Assembly (NCBI GenBank): GCA_018266895.1
Contig: JAFDZQ010000018.1
Location: 5,378 to 37,898, forward strand
Reading direction: 5' to 3'
DNA: 32,521 nucleotides
Source of the DNA: Bacteroidota bacterium
GTDB taxonomy: Bacteria > Bacteroidota > Ignavibacteria > Tepidaquicellales > Tepidaquicellaceae
The notes under the pieces are model-generated. The model searched no databases. It was not told the DNA's origin and saw nothing but the letters and a program-made list of their open reading frames with translations. Shown piece after piece: positions 17,400 to 24,893 of this stretch (positions are counted from its first letter, which is position 1; each line of letters opens with the position of its first letter). The translations under genes were made by a program, and so were the position numbers.

Positions 17400-17867
17400 T
17401 TAAGCCTGTTTATCATTGCTGCCTTTTATAAGATCGGAATCTTCAGGTGAAAGCAAAGAATCAAAAGAATCATCAGTAAAAGTTGTAATATCTTCTTCCT
17501 TATCTGCAACTAAACCGGTTCCTCTTTTATTCAGGAACTGAATTCTCCTGGCTTTTATTTCGACAATAGTTCTGTTCATTCCGTCTTCAGTTTTAAAAGT
17601 CCTGCTTTGAAGCTCTCCGTCAACAAGTACGGCGTTTCCTTTTTTCAATCTGTCTTTACAGCTGTCAGCCAGTCTGTTCCAAGCAACTATGCCAACATAG
17701 CAAACATCTTCTTTCCATTCTTCATTTTTATCTTTAAATCTTCTGTTACTTGCAATTGAGAAATTTACGACAGGAGTTCCTGAGGTGGTTTGTCTGAAGA
17801 TTGGATCTTTTGTTAAATTTCCTGCTATTACAACAGAGTTTAGTTCGGGCATCTTAAAATCAGCCAT
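17400..17867 (-). CDS. ssb: Single-stranded DNA-binding protein
   Basis: The 155-residue protein binds single-stranded DNA during replication, recombination and repair. The OB-fold spans residues about 8-112 and shows V-V-I-A-G-N-L-T-K-D-P, T-P-V-V-N-F-S-I-A-S-N-R-R-F, V-A-W-N-R-L-A-D and V-D-G-E-L-Q-S-R-T-F. The C-terminal tail is short and acidic (D-D-S-F-D-S and E-D-S-D) but ends K-G-S-N-D-K-Q-A, without the usual D-D-x-P-F protein-interaction tip; a tip-bearing SSB may exist elsewhere. The start at 17867 is backed by a strong GGAGG site. It sits between rpsF and rplI, where rpsR is normally also found. Confidence 0.95.
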   Translation of the reverse strand: MADFKMPELNSVVIAGNLTKDPIFRQTTSGTPVVNFSIASNRRFKDKNEEWKEDVCYVGIVAWNRLADSCKDRLKKGNAVLVDGELQSRTFKTEDGMNRTIVEIKARRIQFLNKRGTGLVADKEEDITTFTDDSFDSLLSPEDSDLIKGSNDKQA

Positions 17868-17873
17868 GGTTTT

Positions 17874-17878
17874 CCTCC
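17874..17878 (-). promoter_or_regulatory. Shine-Dalgarno site of ssb
   Basis: The minus strand reads GGAGG six bases before the ssb ATG, one of the clearest ribosome binding sites in the window; neighbouring rpsF and rplI have only AT-rich upstream sequence. Confidence 0.75.
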
Positions 17879-17938
17879 AAAATAATTATAGGTTTATATT
17901 TAATTTTTTATTTAATTTATTACTGTTGTTTAGTGCTG

Positions 17939-18391
17939 TTAATTTATTTTAGCTTCTTCAGTTAAAGAAACGGCTTCAGCCGGGGTTTCCTTTGCTGTTT
18001 CAGATTCCAGTGCAGCGGCAGCGATGTTTTTAGTTTCCTCATATTTAGACTGAATTATAGCTTTGTTCTTAAAATGCTCTTCTTTTTCTTTTAATGCTTT
18101 AGCAGACATAAAAATTGTCAGATATCTCAGGATATTCTCATCAAGAACATACGCTCTTTCAATCTTAGTAATTATTTGAGGAGGGGCTGAAATTTCAAAA
18201 CAAACATAATATCCGTTTTGTCTTTTTTTAATGGGATATGCCAGTCTTTTGCGGCCCATTCTGTCAACTTTGTTGATTTCTACTTCATTTTTTAACAGAA
18301 GATTTTCGTACTTTTTAATTTCATCTTCTATTCCGGCATCTTCTAGATTACCATCAAGTATAATATAAGATTCGTAATATCTTTTGCTCAA
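17939..18391 (-). CDS. rpsF: 30S ribosomal protein S6
   Basis: The 150-residue product carries the S6 fold at residues about 3-97: Y-Y-E-S-Y-I-I-L-D, the V-D-R-M-G-R-K-R-L-A-Y-P-I-K block, Q-N-G-Y-Y-V-C-F-E and E-R-A-Y-V-L-D-E-N-I-L-R-Y-L. The tail from about residue 105 is an Ala/Glu/Lys-rich extension, longer than in many bacteria. S6 binds 16S rRNA in partnership with S18, whose gene here lies about 10 kb away rather than next to it. It is the first gene of the rpsF-ssb-rplI unit; a promoter should lie in 18392-18480 but no convincing one was picked out. Confidence 0.96.
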   Translation of the reverse strand: MSKRYYESYIILDGNLEDAGIEDEIKKYENLLLKNEVEINKVDRMGRKRLAYPIKKRQNGYYVCFEISAPPQIITKIERAYVLDENILRYLTIFMSAKALKEKEEHFKNKAIIQSKYEETKNIAAAALESETAKETPAEAVSLTEEAKIN

Positions 18392-18830
18392 TTTGTAAAT
18401 GTATTTTAAATTTTGTGAATTAAAGCATTAAATATATCTCTTTTATCTATAATAATCAAGATAATTGAGCTATAATATCGGATCACTGAGCATATCCGTT
18501 TAAAACATTTTATTATGGTTATATAATTATTTAGTATACTAAAATTTTCATTGAAAAACTTATTGAATTGTCAAAAAGCCCCTCCTAACCCTCCCTTTTT
18601 AAAAGGGAATCAGGCTGGGGTTGTTTCAAATGGCTGATATGTTTTGGACAACACTGGCTCCTGAGACAATAAAGGGTTTCAGAAGTCACTTAATAACAAG
18701 CTTACAATGTAATTTACTGATTAAATACTTACTTTAGCAAGAATTTCATTTCTGAATCCTAAAGCTGTTAAAAATTCGTTATTTACCTCTGAAGATCACT
18801 TTTTGAGGAAAAACTATATTTATGAACTAG
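18392..18830. other. Non-coding stretch between rpsF and tRNA-Leu
   Basis: About 440 AT-rich bases with no supportable gene on either strand. The first part should hold the rpsF promoter (minus strand). The middle contains the palindromic repeat at 18577-18624, and the short string TTTCATTGAAAAA near 18547, also found (as TTTCATTGAAAA) inside the compound repeats near 28931 and 32170. The remainder shows nothing recognisable. Confidence 0.6.
18577..18624. repeat. Imperfect palindromic repeat (CCCCTCC...GGGG type)
   Basis: AGCCCCTCCTAACCCTCCC, then a central CCTTTTTAAAAGG core, then AATCAGGCTGGGGTT form an imperfect inverted repeat. Short palindromes of this C-rich/T-A-core/G-rich type are dispersed between genes in many Bacteroidota-related genomes. 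The perfect part is the core of about 7 bp on each side; the outer arms match only partly. Confidence 0.5.
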
Positions 18831-18914
18831 TGCGAGAAGAGGGACTTGAACCCTCACGCCGTTTCCAGCGCCACCCCCTCAAGATGGTGCGTATACCAAT
18901 TCCGCCATTCTCGC
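18831..18914 (-). tRNA. tRNA-Leu, anticodon GAG
   Basis: The minus strand folds into a class II tRNA: a 7-bp acceptor stem GCGAGAA/TTCTCGC, a D arm with A-A-T-T-G-G-T-A, a 5-bp anticodon stem CCATC/GGTGG (one T-G wobble) around loop TTGAGGG with anticodon GAG at 18878-18880, a long variable arm typical of tRNA-Leu, and the T arm GAGGG-TTCAAGT-CCCTC. The discriminator base is A, as expected for leucine. CCA is not encoded, so it must be added after transcription. It reads CTC and CTT codons. Confidence 0.96.
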
Positions 18915-18958
18915 TTCTCTTAATTTAATTAATATTTTTATTTCATAAAACCCATATA

Positions 18959-19543
18959 TTAAGCTGATTTCAGAAAATTTCTGTTTTCTTTCCTGTACCC
19001 TCTTTTGATTATTAAAACATAAATAATAATAATAATAATAATCGTTAACAGAATACCGGCAGAAGGATAATTTAACATCAGAACTGCAATGAAGACGGAT
19101 GAAATGTTTTCTATTGTTGAGACAATCTGATTGCCAAATCCGCTTGTAAAAACTGATGTCAGAGATCTCGCCTTTACAGTAAGAAGCTGTATGTTCAGCG
19201 CTGCACCGCCTCCTATTATGATTGAAACCGGCAGTCTTATAAAAATTTCCGTATCCGACATTAAAACATAAGTAAGTATTGTTCCTGAAAATATGGAAGC
19301 AGGTGTCGTTATCAGATCCAGCAAATTATCTATCCAGGGATTGTAATACAATATTACATCTGCGACAGAAAGAATCAGAAAAATTATCAGAAATGAATTT
19401 GATGAAAAAATGAACAGACCGGAATTCAGAATATCAATTCCAAGAAATGAATAAATGCTCAGTATAAAAAAAGGCATAAAAATTCTGAATCCGCTTGCCG
19501 CGCTTAATCCAACACCTACCAATATTTTCAGATATAAATCCAA
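18959..19543 (-). CDS. DUF4126-like membrane protein
   Basis: The 194-residue protein is strongly hydrophobic with about five to six membrane segments. Its N-terminus has G-V-G-L-S-A-A-S-G-F-R-I-F-M-P, the middle P-W-I-D-N-L-L-D-L-I-T-T-P and then G-G-G-A-A-L-N-I-Q with V-K-A-R-S-L-T-S; these match the pattern of the uncharacterised DUF4126 family. Function is unknown. A run of seven consecutive isoleucines near residues 168-174 is encoded by seven identical ATT codons (microsatellite at 19022-19042). The start at 19543 gives a natural N-terminus. It stands alone between tRNA-Leu and a non-coding stretch. Confidence 0.8.
   Translation of the reverse strand: MDLYLKILVGVGLSAASGFRIFMPFFILSIYSFLGIDILNSGLFIFSSNSFLIIFLILSVADVILYYNPWIDNLLDLITTPASIFSGTILTYVLMSDTEIFIRLPVSIIIGGGAALNIQLLTVKARSLTSVFTSGFGNQIVSTIENISSVFIAVLMLNYPSAGILLTIIIIIIIYVLIIKRGYRKENRNFLKSA
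19022..19042. repeat. (AAT)7 microsatellite inside the DUF4126-like gene
   Basis: Seven perfect AAT units on the plus strand, read as ATT (isoleucine) codons on the minus strand. Copy-number slippage would change the length of a membrane helix by whole residues and not break the frame. Confidence 0.9.
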
Positions 19544-20005
19544 TTTATTTTAACTGTATAATAATAAGAAATTGAACAATATTAAATGAACTATATTAAT
19601 GTTTTTTACATGCTGATTACACTATAATATAATTTTATCACAGATATACAAAGAAAATGCCAATTGGTTTCATAAGAAAATTTGCCATTAATTCTTTACT
19701 TCTTCAAGATTTAAGTAAAAAATCTGTTGAAATCTGTGAGGGGAAACTGTCGTTTACAGAGACTAACTTATCAGACAAATTCGTCCAATGAAAATAAACT
19801 ATCCCTTCGAATTTACTTCAGATATGATGAGTTTGTTAATCTCTGTGTCTCTAATTATGAGAAATATAATATTCAGGAGACTAATAATATTCTGACTGTT
19901 ATTAAGCTTTTAGAAAGTCTGTAAATATTTTTGATAAGGAAATAAAAAAATTGCTTCAGCTGAACATAACTGAAGCAATTGTTAATTACAAATTTATAAT
20001 TTAAT
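19544..20005. other. Non-coding stretch with decayed sequence and an ALDH terminator
   Basis: About 460 bases with no convincing gene. A 65-codon open frame at 19727-19924 starts at TTG and has no recognisable domain. The strings ATCACAGATATACA (near 19640) and AAATCTGTGAGG (near 19730) look like the partly complementary CACAGAT/ATCTGTG ends often seen as dispersed repeats, so this may be a decayed element. The right end carries the terminator for the aldehyde dehydrogenase unit. Confidence 0.5.
19944..19980 (-). terminator. Rho-independent terminator of the anmK-ALDH unit
   Basis: An 11-bp stem (AATTGCTTCAG at 19949-19959 with CTGAAGCAATT at 19970-19980) is followed on the minus strand by a run of T residues (A run at 19944-19950). 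It lies 25 bases past the aldehyde dehydrogenase stop. Confidence 0.88.
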
Positions 20006-21373
20006 CTATTTGTGTTTGTAGGAAATTTTCTTTGGTACGCTGAACTGTCTTATGCCTTCAATTGAACCGAGATAACCGAAACCGCTTTGTTTAATGCCAA
20101 CCCAGGGTGTACCGGAAACTCCTCCGATTCCCTGATTCACTCCTATCATACCTGATTCTATTTTCTCCGCAATCTGTTTTCCTTTGACCTGATTTTTTGT
20201 CCACACAGTAGCCCCGAGACCAAATGTAGAATTATTTGCCTTTTCAACAGCTTCGTCCGCATTTCTTACTCTTTGTATGCAGATTACAGGACCAAATGTT
20301 TCTGTATTCATAATGTCATGCTTTTCACTGAGATTTGTGATCATAGTCGGCTGCATGAAGAATCCTTCACCTTCTATTTTCTCTCCTCCGAATAAAACCC
20401 TTGCGCCTTTTTTCTTTGCTTCCTCAATCTGACTCAGAACATGTGATCTCTGATTTTCACTCACCATTGGTCCCATATCAACGTCGTCAAATCCGCTGCC
20501 TACTTTGTATTTTTTGATTTCCTGCAATACTAATTTTTCAAATTCCAGCGCTATTTTGTCTTCAACATAGATTCTTTCGACAGAAACACAAACCTGCCCT
20601 GAGTTTCTTAAAGATCCGTGAACAGCGTAAGGAACTGCTTTCTTAAGGTCTGCATCTTTCAGAATAATCATAGGATCCTTTCCGCCAAGCTCAAGTACAA
20701 GCCTGTTTAGGTTTTTTGAACAGGCTTCCATTATTTTTTTACCGACAGTCTGTGAACCGACAAAAGAAACCATATCTATATCCGAATTTATAATCAGCTC
20801 ACCTACTTCCTCCGCACCCTGAAGCAGATTGATTACTCCTTTCGGGAGATACCTGTTAAAAATTTCATACAACGCTTTTCCTGTCAATGGAGTATTTTCA
20901 GAAGGTTTAAATACCACAGTATTTCCCATAAGTATGGCAGGAGTAAGAAGAGATTCCGGCATTCCTACCGGGAAATTCCATGGAGTGATTGCAGCTACAA
21001 CACCAAGAGGTACTCTGTGTATTTCAGTAGTCGTATTTCCTTCAGTTAGTATTTCAGTTTCGGCGGCAATTTCAGCCAACTTAATATTCTCTTCAATTGC
21101 ATAAGCCGTTCCTTCACATTCACCGACAGCTGATTTATAAACCTTCCCCATTTCCTTTGTGATGATTTTACCGATCTCATTTTTTTCTTTAAGAAGGTCT
21201 CTGGAAATATTTTTAAACAATGCAATTCTCTTTTTCATCGGAGTTCTGCTCCATAATTTAAATGCTTTTCTGGCCAGCTTAACTCCTGAGGCAACTTCCC
21301 CGGGTGACGAACATTTTATTTTTTCTATCACTTCCCCTGTTGCAGGATTTATGTCTAAAATGAATTTCCTCAT
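20006..21373 (-). CDS. NAD(P)-dependent aldehyde dehydrogenase, succinate-semialdehyde dehydrogenase type
   Basis: The 455-residue enzyme oxidises an aldehyde to its acid with NAD(P)+. All key residues are visible: P-W-N-F-P with Asn133, Lys156 in V-F-K-P-S-E-N, the F-V-G-S-Q-T-V-G dinucleotide motif (204-211), Glu228 in L-E-L-G-G-K-D-P and the catalytic Cys262 in G-Q-V-C-V. The short length and the style of these motifs fit the succinate-semialdehyde dehydrogenase group (GabD/Sad), but substrate cannot be assigned from sequence alone. It is the last gene of the minus-strand unit, 27 bases after the epimerase gene, and is followed by a terminator. Its companions (two short-chain-dehydrogenase-fold enzymes and a sugar kinase) suggest it may serve a pathway that oxidises a small aldehyde intermediate. 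Confidence 0.92.
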   Translation of the reverse strand: MRKFILDINPATGEVIEKIKCSSPGEVASGVKLARKAFKLWSRTPMKKRIALFKNISRDLLKEKNEIGKIITKEMGKVYKSAVGECEGTAYAIEENIKLAEIAAETEILTEGNTTTEIHRVPLGVVAAITPWNFPVGMPESLLTPAILMGNTVVFKPSENTPLTGKALYEIFNRYLPKGVINLLQGAEEVGELIINSDIDMVSFVGSQTVGKKIMEACSKNLNRLVLELGGKDPMIILKDADLKKAVPYAVHGSLRNSGQVCVSVERIYVEDKIALEFEKLVLQEIKKYKVGSGFDDVDMGPMVSENQRSHVLSQIEEAKKKGARVLFGGEKIEGEGFFMQPTMITNLSEKHDIMNTETFGPVICIQRVRNADEAVEKANNSTFGLGATVWTKNQVKGKQIAEKIESGMIGVNQGIGGVSGTPWVGIKQSGFGYLGSIEGIRQFSVPKKISYKHK

Positions 21374-21400
21374 ATCGTTTTATATATAATATTTAAATTT

Positions 21401-22444
21401 TTATAAAAACTTTTTAAATAAGGCAAGGATTCCCTGTTTCCATGCTATCCTGTGAGTCACACCTGTGCCCTGCTGAATTGTGTGTTTGTTTTCGAGATAC
21501 CACTTATATGAGCGGATGAGTGCATCTGAATTTGAATATTTCGGAATCCAGCCTAATTGTTTCTCGGCTTTCTCTATAGATACATAGGAATCAGTGTCAG
21601 CAGTCCCGTATATCCATTTATACAATGGTGATATATTCATTAATTCAAAAAGCCTCAGGACGGGTTTGATAAGCGATGCAGGAGTTCCCATTACTCTTGC
21701 TCCGGTTCCGGCATATTCGCACATTGCGCCGACATCCTCATTAACTGTTTTAAATTCCTTTGCTCCTACATTGAAAGTATCATTGATCTTCTCCAATGGA
21801 AGAGTTGACGCAAGCAGTATTGCATCAACAAGATCTTCGACTTCAAACAACTGATATCTGTTTTTTCCGTTACCGATAATCGGAATTTTTACACCTGATT
21901 CCACCCAGTCATACAAAATCTGGAATACCCCGAGTCTGGCTGTCCCGATAAAACTCTTCGGTCTTAAGATACAAACCGGCAATCCCTTTTTTCTGTATTC
22001 TTCACAGATTTCTTCGGCTTTTACTTTGCTCTCGCCGTACGGACCGACTCCGTGTCTCGGATGTGATTCATAAAGAGGGTGAACATCCGGCACACCGTAT
22101 ACAGCAGTTGACGAAATATGTATGACCCTGTTGACTTTATTTTTCAAAGAGCTGTCGAGGACAATTCTTGTTCCGTCAATATTTGTTTCATAAATATCCT
22201 TCTTTTTCCACAAGGGCAGTGCAGCAGCGCAGTGAATTACAATGTCAGTATCTTTCATCATTTCATCCATCTGCTTTTTATCCCTGACATCTCCGTAAAT
22301 ACAGCTAATATCCTTATCATAATCTCCGGTTTCAAATGGAGCTATATCAAAGAACGTGCAATTTTTGAAATCCGTTATCCTGTTTATTTTCTGAGCAATG
22401 TGATATCCGAGAAATCCTGCTCCGCCTGTAACTACTACTTTCAT
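21401..22444 (-). CDS. NAD-dependent epimerase/dehydratase (extended SDR)
   Basis: The 347-residue protein has the Rossmann dinucleotide motif T-G-G-A-G-F-L-G (residues 6-13), D34 after the second strand favouring NAD(H), G-D-V-R-D, the H-C-A-A-A strand and the catalytic Y136-G-E-S-K140 with S-S-T-A-V-Y-G just before it. This is the extended SDR family, which acts on nucleotide sugars or on 3-beta-hydroxysteroid-like substrates. The C-terminal substrate region (R-P-K-S-F-I-G, G-N-G-K-N-R-Y-Q-L) does not identify the substrate. The tail from about residue 315 is an extra basic, helical segment. It is transcribed between an SDR (31 bases upstream) and the aldehyde dehydrogenase. Confidence 0.9.
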   Translation of the reverse strand: MKVVVTGGAGFLGYHIAQKINRITDFKNCTFFDIAPFETGDYDKDISCIYGDVRDKKQMDEMMKDTDIVIHCAAALPLWKKKDIYETNIDGTRIVLDSSLKNKVNRVIHISSTAVYGVPDVHPLYESHPRHGVGPYGESKVKAEEICEEYRKKGLPVCILRPKSFIGTARLGVFQILYDWVESGVKIPIIGNGKNRYQLFEVEDLVDAILLASTLPLEKINDTFNVGAKEFKTVNEDVGAMCEYAGTGARVMGTPASLIKPVLRLFELMNISPLYKWIYGTADTDSYVSIEKAEKQLGWIPKYSNSDALIRSYKWYLENKHTIQQGTGVTHRIAWKQGILALFKKFL

Positions 22445-22474
22445 AATTTTTTTATCTTTTTGTTTTTTAAATAT

Positions 22475-23203
22475 TTATACAGAACCATACACTTTAATGA
22501 TACTGCTTCTTACAGGTGAAAATTCATCTGTTAAAAGTCCGTATATTATGTTTGCAATTTGCGCGGGTTTAACCCATTTATTTATATCTTCCGGGCTTCC
22601 CCATTCACGGTTCGCCGGAGTATCAATTACTGAAGGCACTATTGTGCTGCATCGGATATTGTACCCCTTCATTTCTTCGCTTATTGTATTCATCAGACTT
22701 ACCACACCTGCTTTTGAAAATGAATATGAAAACCTGCCCGGAGCAGCTTCAAGACCGGCCATAGCACTGATGGAAATAATTCTTCCGTACTTCCGGGGTC
22801 TCATTATTTTCAGAACTTCACGTGAGAAAAAAAATGCAGACCTGAAATTAAGATTAAACATTGAGTCAAAATCAGATGTCAGGATATCCGCAACATCGCA
22901 TACAGGATTTATTCCTCCGACAGTATTTATCAGAAAATCAATTCCGCCTTTTTCCTGCACAGAAACACTTCGTACAAATTCTCTGACCGAATTCTCATCC
23001 AGAGCATCACATTCAAATGCATATATTTTTCTTAATCTGAATTCAGATGTTTCAACTGATTGCGAATTGTCAAATACGGAATTAAATTCGTCCATATTAT
23101 GCGCCGGCACATAAACCCTGATCCCTTCATCTGCAAGTTTATTAGCTACCTGCCTTCCTAATGCTCCGGTTCCGCCGGTTACTATTGCGATTTTGTTTTT
23201 CAT
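22475..23203 (-). CDS. Classical short-chain dehydrogenase/reductase
   Basis: The 242-residue enzyme has T-G-G-T-G-A-L-G (residues 9-16) for NAD(P) binding, N-T-V-G-G in place of the usual N-N-A-G, the catalytic Ser147 and Y160-x-x-x-K164 (Y-S-F-S-K), and a P-S-V-I-D-T-P motif after the sixth strand. The length is normal for the family. The reaction is an NAD(P)-linked oxidation or reduction of a hydroxyl or carbonyl group; the substrate is unknown. The ATG at 23203 directly abuts the stop of anmK at 23204, so the two are almost certainly translated from one message and may be translationally coupled. Confidence 0.92.
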   Translation of the reverse strand: MKNKIAIVTGGTGALGRQVANKLADEGIRVYVPAHNMDEFNSVFDNSQSVETSEFRLRKIYAFECDALDENSVREFVRSVSVQEKGGIDFLINTVGGINPVCDVADILTSDFDSMFNLNFRSAFFFSREVLKIMRPRKYGRIISISAMAGLEAAPGRFSYSFSKAGVVSLMNTISEEMKGYNIRCSTIVPSVIDTPANREWGSPEDINKWVKPAQIANIIYGLLTDEFSPVRSSIIKVYGSV

Positions 23204-24373
23204 TTATGCAGGGCAGAATTTTCCTAAAATAACATTCTTATCAGATCCTGTAGCTGAAGTAATGTTTGCTCTGATACCATTTACAAATTCATTTGCAAGC
23301 AAAGCAAACAGCACAGCTTCTTTATTATCAGAATTTATACCTTTCTCATTTATCTGCTTTACTTCAGTTTGCGGGAAATATTCTTTGAGAAAATTCATCA
23401 GTGCGGTATTTTTTGAGCCGCCGCCGCTGATGAGAAGTTCGTCAGTTTCGAACCTCTTTAAGTTGTGATAAATTGTAAATGCAGTGAATTTTGTAACAGT
23501 GGAAATCAGATCTGCAGGCTTGGAGTTTTTCCCCTTATTCAGGACATCCGAAACATATTTTTCTCCGTAATATTCTCTTCCTGTGGATTTAGGGAATTTT
23601 TTCACGTAAAACTTATCGTATTCTTTTAGAAATGAAAACAATTCTCCGTTTACATTTCCTGATGATGAGGTCTTTCCGTTTTTATCGTATTTCTTTTTGA
23701 ATAATTTCATCATAAGACTGTCAATAAGCATATTTCCGGGTCCTGTATCAGATGCAATAACTTCATTCTGACTGCAGGATTTTCTCAGATATGTAACATT
23801 TGCAATACCGCCGATATTTACAAAAACCCTGCTCTTATCAGCGCTCGAAAATAAAATATAATCTAGGTAAGGCGCTAACGGAGCACCGTCTCCTCCGGCA
23901 GCGACATCAGCTGTTCTGAAATCGCCTATTACACTGATTCCGGTTTTATTCGCAATAACCGAAGGATCTCCTACCTGAAGCGTGGATCTTGAATCAAATC
24001 CGAAAAGATTCTTTTTACCGGGGAAATGGCAAATTGTCTGCCCATGAGAACCGATAAGGTCAACATTTTTATACGAAAGTTTATTAACCGATAAAAATCT
24101 GTTAACAGAATCTGCAAATAAATTACCGATTATAAAATTCAGTCTGCAAATGTCTTCCGCCTTTAAATTATTATCTGAAGAAAGCCTCAGGATATGCATT
24201 TTAAGCTTAACATTAACCGGATATGATCTGAAATCCAGCACTTTTATTTCTGATGATTTTCCTTTTCCTTTAATTTTCACTAAAACTAAATCAACTGCAT
24301 CGACCGATGTTCCTGACAATACACCAATTACAGTTCTTGACTTTTTACTGATTAAGGTTTCAAAATTATTCAT
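23204..24373 (-). CDS. anmK: Anhydro-N-acetylmuramic acid kinase
   Basis: The 389-residue kinase phosphorylates and hydrolyses 1,6-anhydro-N-acetylmuramic acid, released by lytic transglycosylases, to N-acetylmuramate 6-phosphate in cell-wall recycling. Diagnostic motifs are V-L-S-G-T-S-V-D-A-V-D (residues 18-28), G-S-H-G-Q-T-I-C-H, the catalytic-Asp region G-D-F-R-T-A-D-V-A-A-G-G-D-G-A-P-L-A-P, V-N-I-G-G-I-A-N-V-T, D-T-G-P-G-N and S-G-G-G-S-K-N. The length is slightly above the usual 370. It heads the minus-strand unit; a 166-base gap to the divergent STAS gene must hold both promoters. No MurQ etherase lies next to it, so the N-acetylmuramate phosphate must be processed by a gene elsewhere. 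Confidence 0.95.
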   Translation of the reverse strand: MNNFETLISKKSRTVIGVLSGTSVDAVDLVLVKIKGKGKSSEIKVLDFRSYPVNVKLKMHILRLSSDNNLKAEDICRLNFIIGNLFADSVNRFLSVNKLSYKNVDLIGSHGQTICHFPGKKNLFGFDSRSTLQVGDPSVIANKTGISVIGDFRTADVAAGGDGAPLAPYLDYILFSSADKSRVFVNIGGIANVTYLRKSCSQNEVIASDTGPGNMLIDSLMMKLFKKKYDKNGKTSSSGNVNGELFSFLKEYDKFYVKKFPKSTGREYYGEKYVSDVLNKGKNSKPADLISTVTKFTAFTIYHNLKRFETDELLISGGGSKNTALMNFLKEYFPQTEVKQINEKGINSDNKEAVLFALLANEFVNGIRANITSATGSDKNVILGKFCPA

Positions 24374-24539
24374 TTACGTAACAAATATAATTTAATTACG
24401 AATTATAATCTATGATATAACTGATCCTTTTGCCGTATCATCTTATGAAGTTATTGCAAAATCTCTCATTAATTAAAATAATACCATTTATTTTGAATAT
24501 ATTTTTTATGATTTTGGCTACAAATCAAATCAATACATA

Positions 24540-24884
24540 ATGGAAGAGTTTTCTATTAATACTAAAAATCAGGAAAACATAGAAATTCTGTACCTGAACG
24601 GGTTTCTTGATGCTCATACTTCAGTAGAACTGGAAAATTGTCTCGAAAAATTAATTTCAGAAGGCAAATACAGGATAATTGTAAATTTCGAGAAACTTTC
24701 ATACATCAGCAGTGCAGGTCTGGGAGTTTTTATGGCTTTTATAGAAACTGCAAGGGATAATGCAGGTGATATAAAGCTTTGCGGAATGAGCGATAAGATT
24801 TACAATATTTTTGATATGCTCGGATTTCCCATATTATTTGAAATTTATAAAGAAGAAAATTCCGCTATCGGAAAATTCAGTTAA
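24540..24884 (+). CDS. Anti-sigma factor antagonist (STAS domain, SpoIIAA/RsbV type)
   Basis: The 114-residue product is a stand-alone STAS domain. N-terminal strands include I-E-I-L-Y-L-N-G-F-L-D-A-H-T-S, and the conserved phosphorylation loop reads L-S-Y-I-S-S-A-G-L-G-V-F, with Ser57/Ser58 as the regulatory serine pair. In partner-switching systems such a protein binds the anti-sigma kinase when unphosphorylated and is released after phosphorylation. It is directly followed by an RsbW-like gene and then a SpoIIE-type phosphatase, the classic three-part arrangement. Its ATG at 24540 lies 166 bases from the divergent anmK. Confidence 0.9.
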   Translation: MEEFSINTKNQENIEILYLNGFLDAHTSVELENCLEKLISEGKYRIIVNFEKLSYISSAGLGVFMAFIETARDNAGDIKLCGMSDKIYNIFDMLGFPILFEIYKEENSAIGKFS

Positions 24885-24893
24885 TTGAATTGC

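Noticed and set aside
22497-23114. A 205-codon open frame on the plus strand opposite the SDR gene
   Set aside because: Antisense shadow of a well-supported dehydrogenase; no start context or domain.
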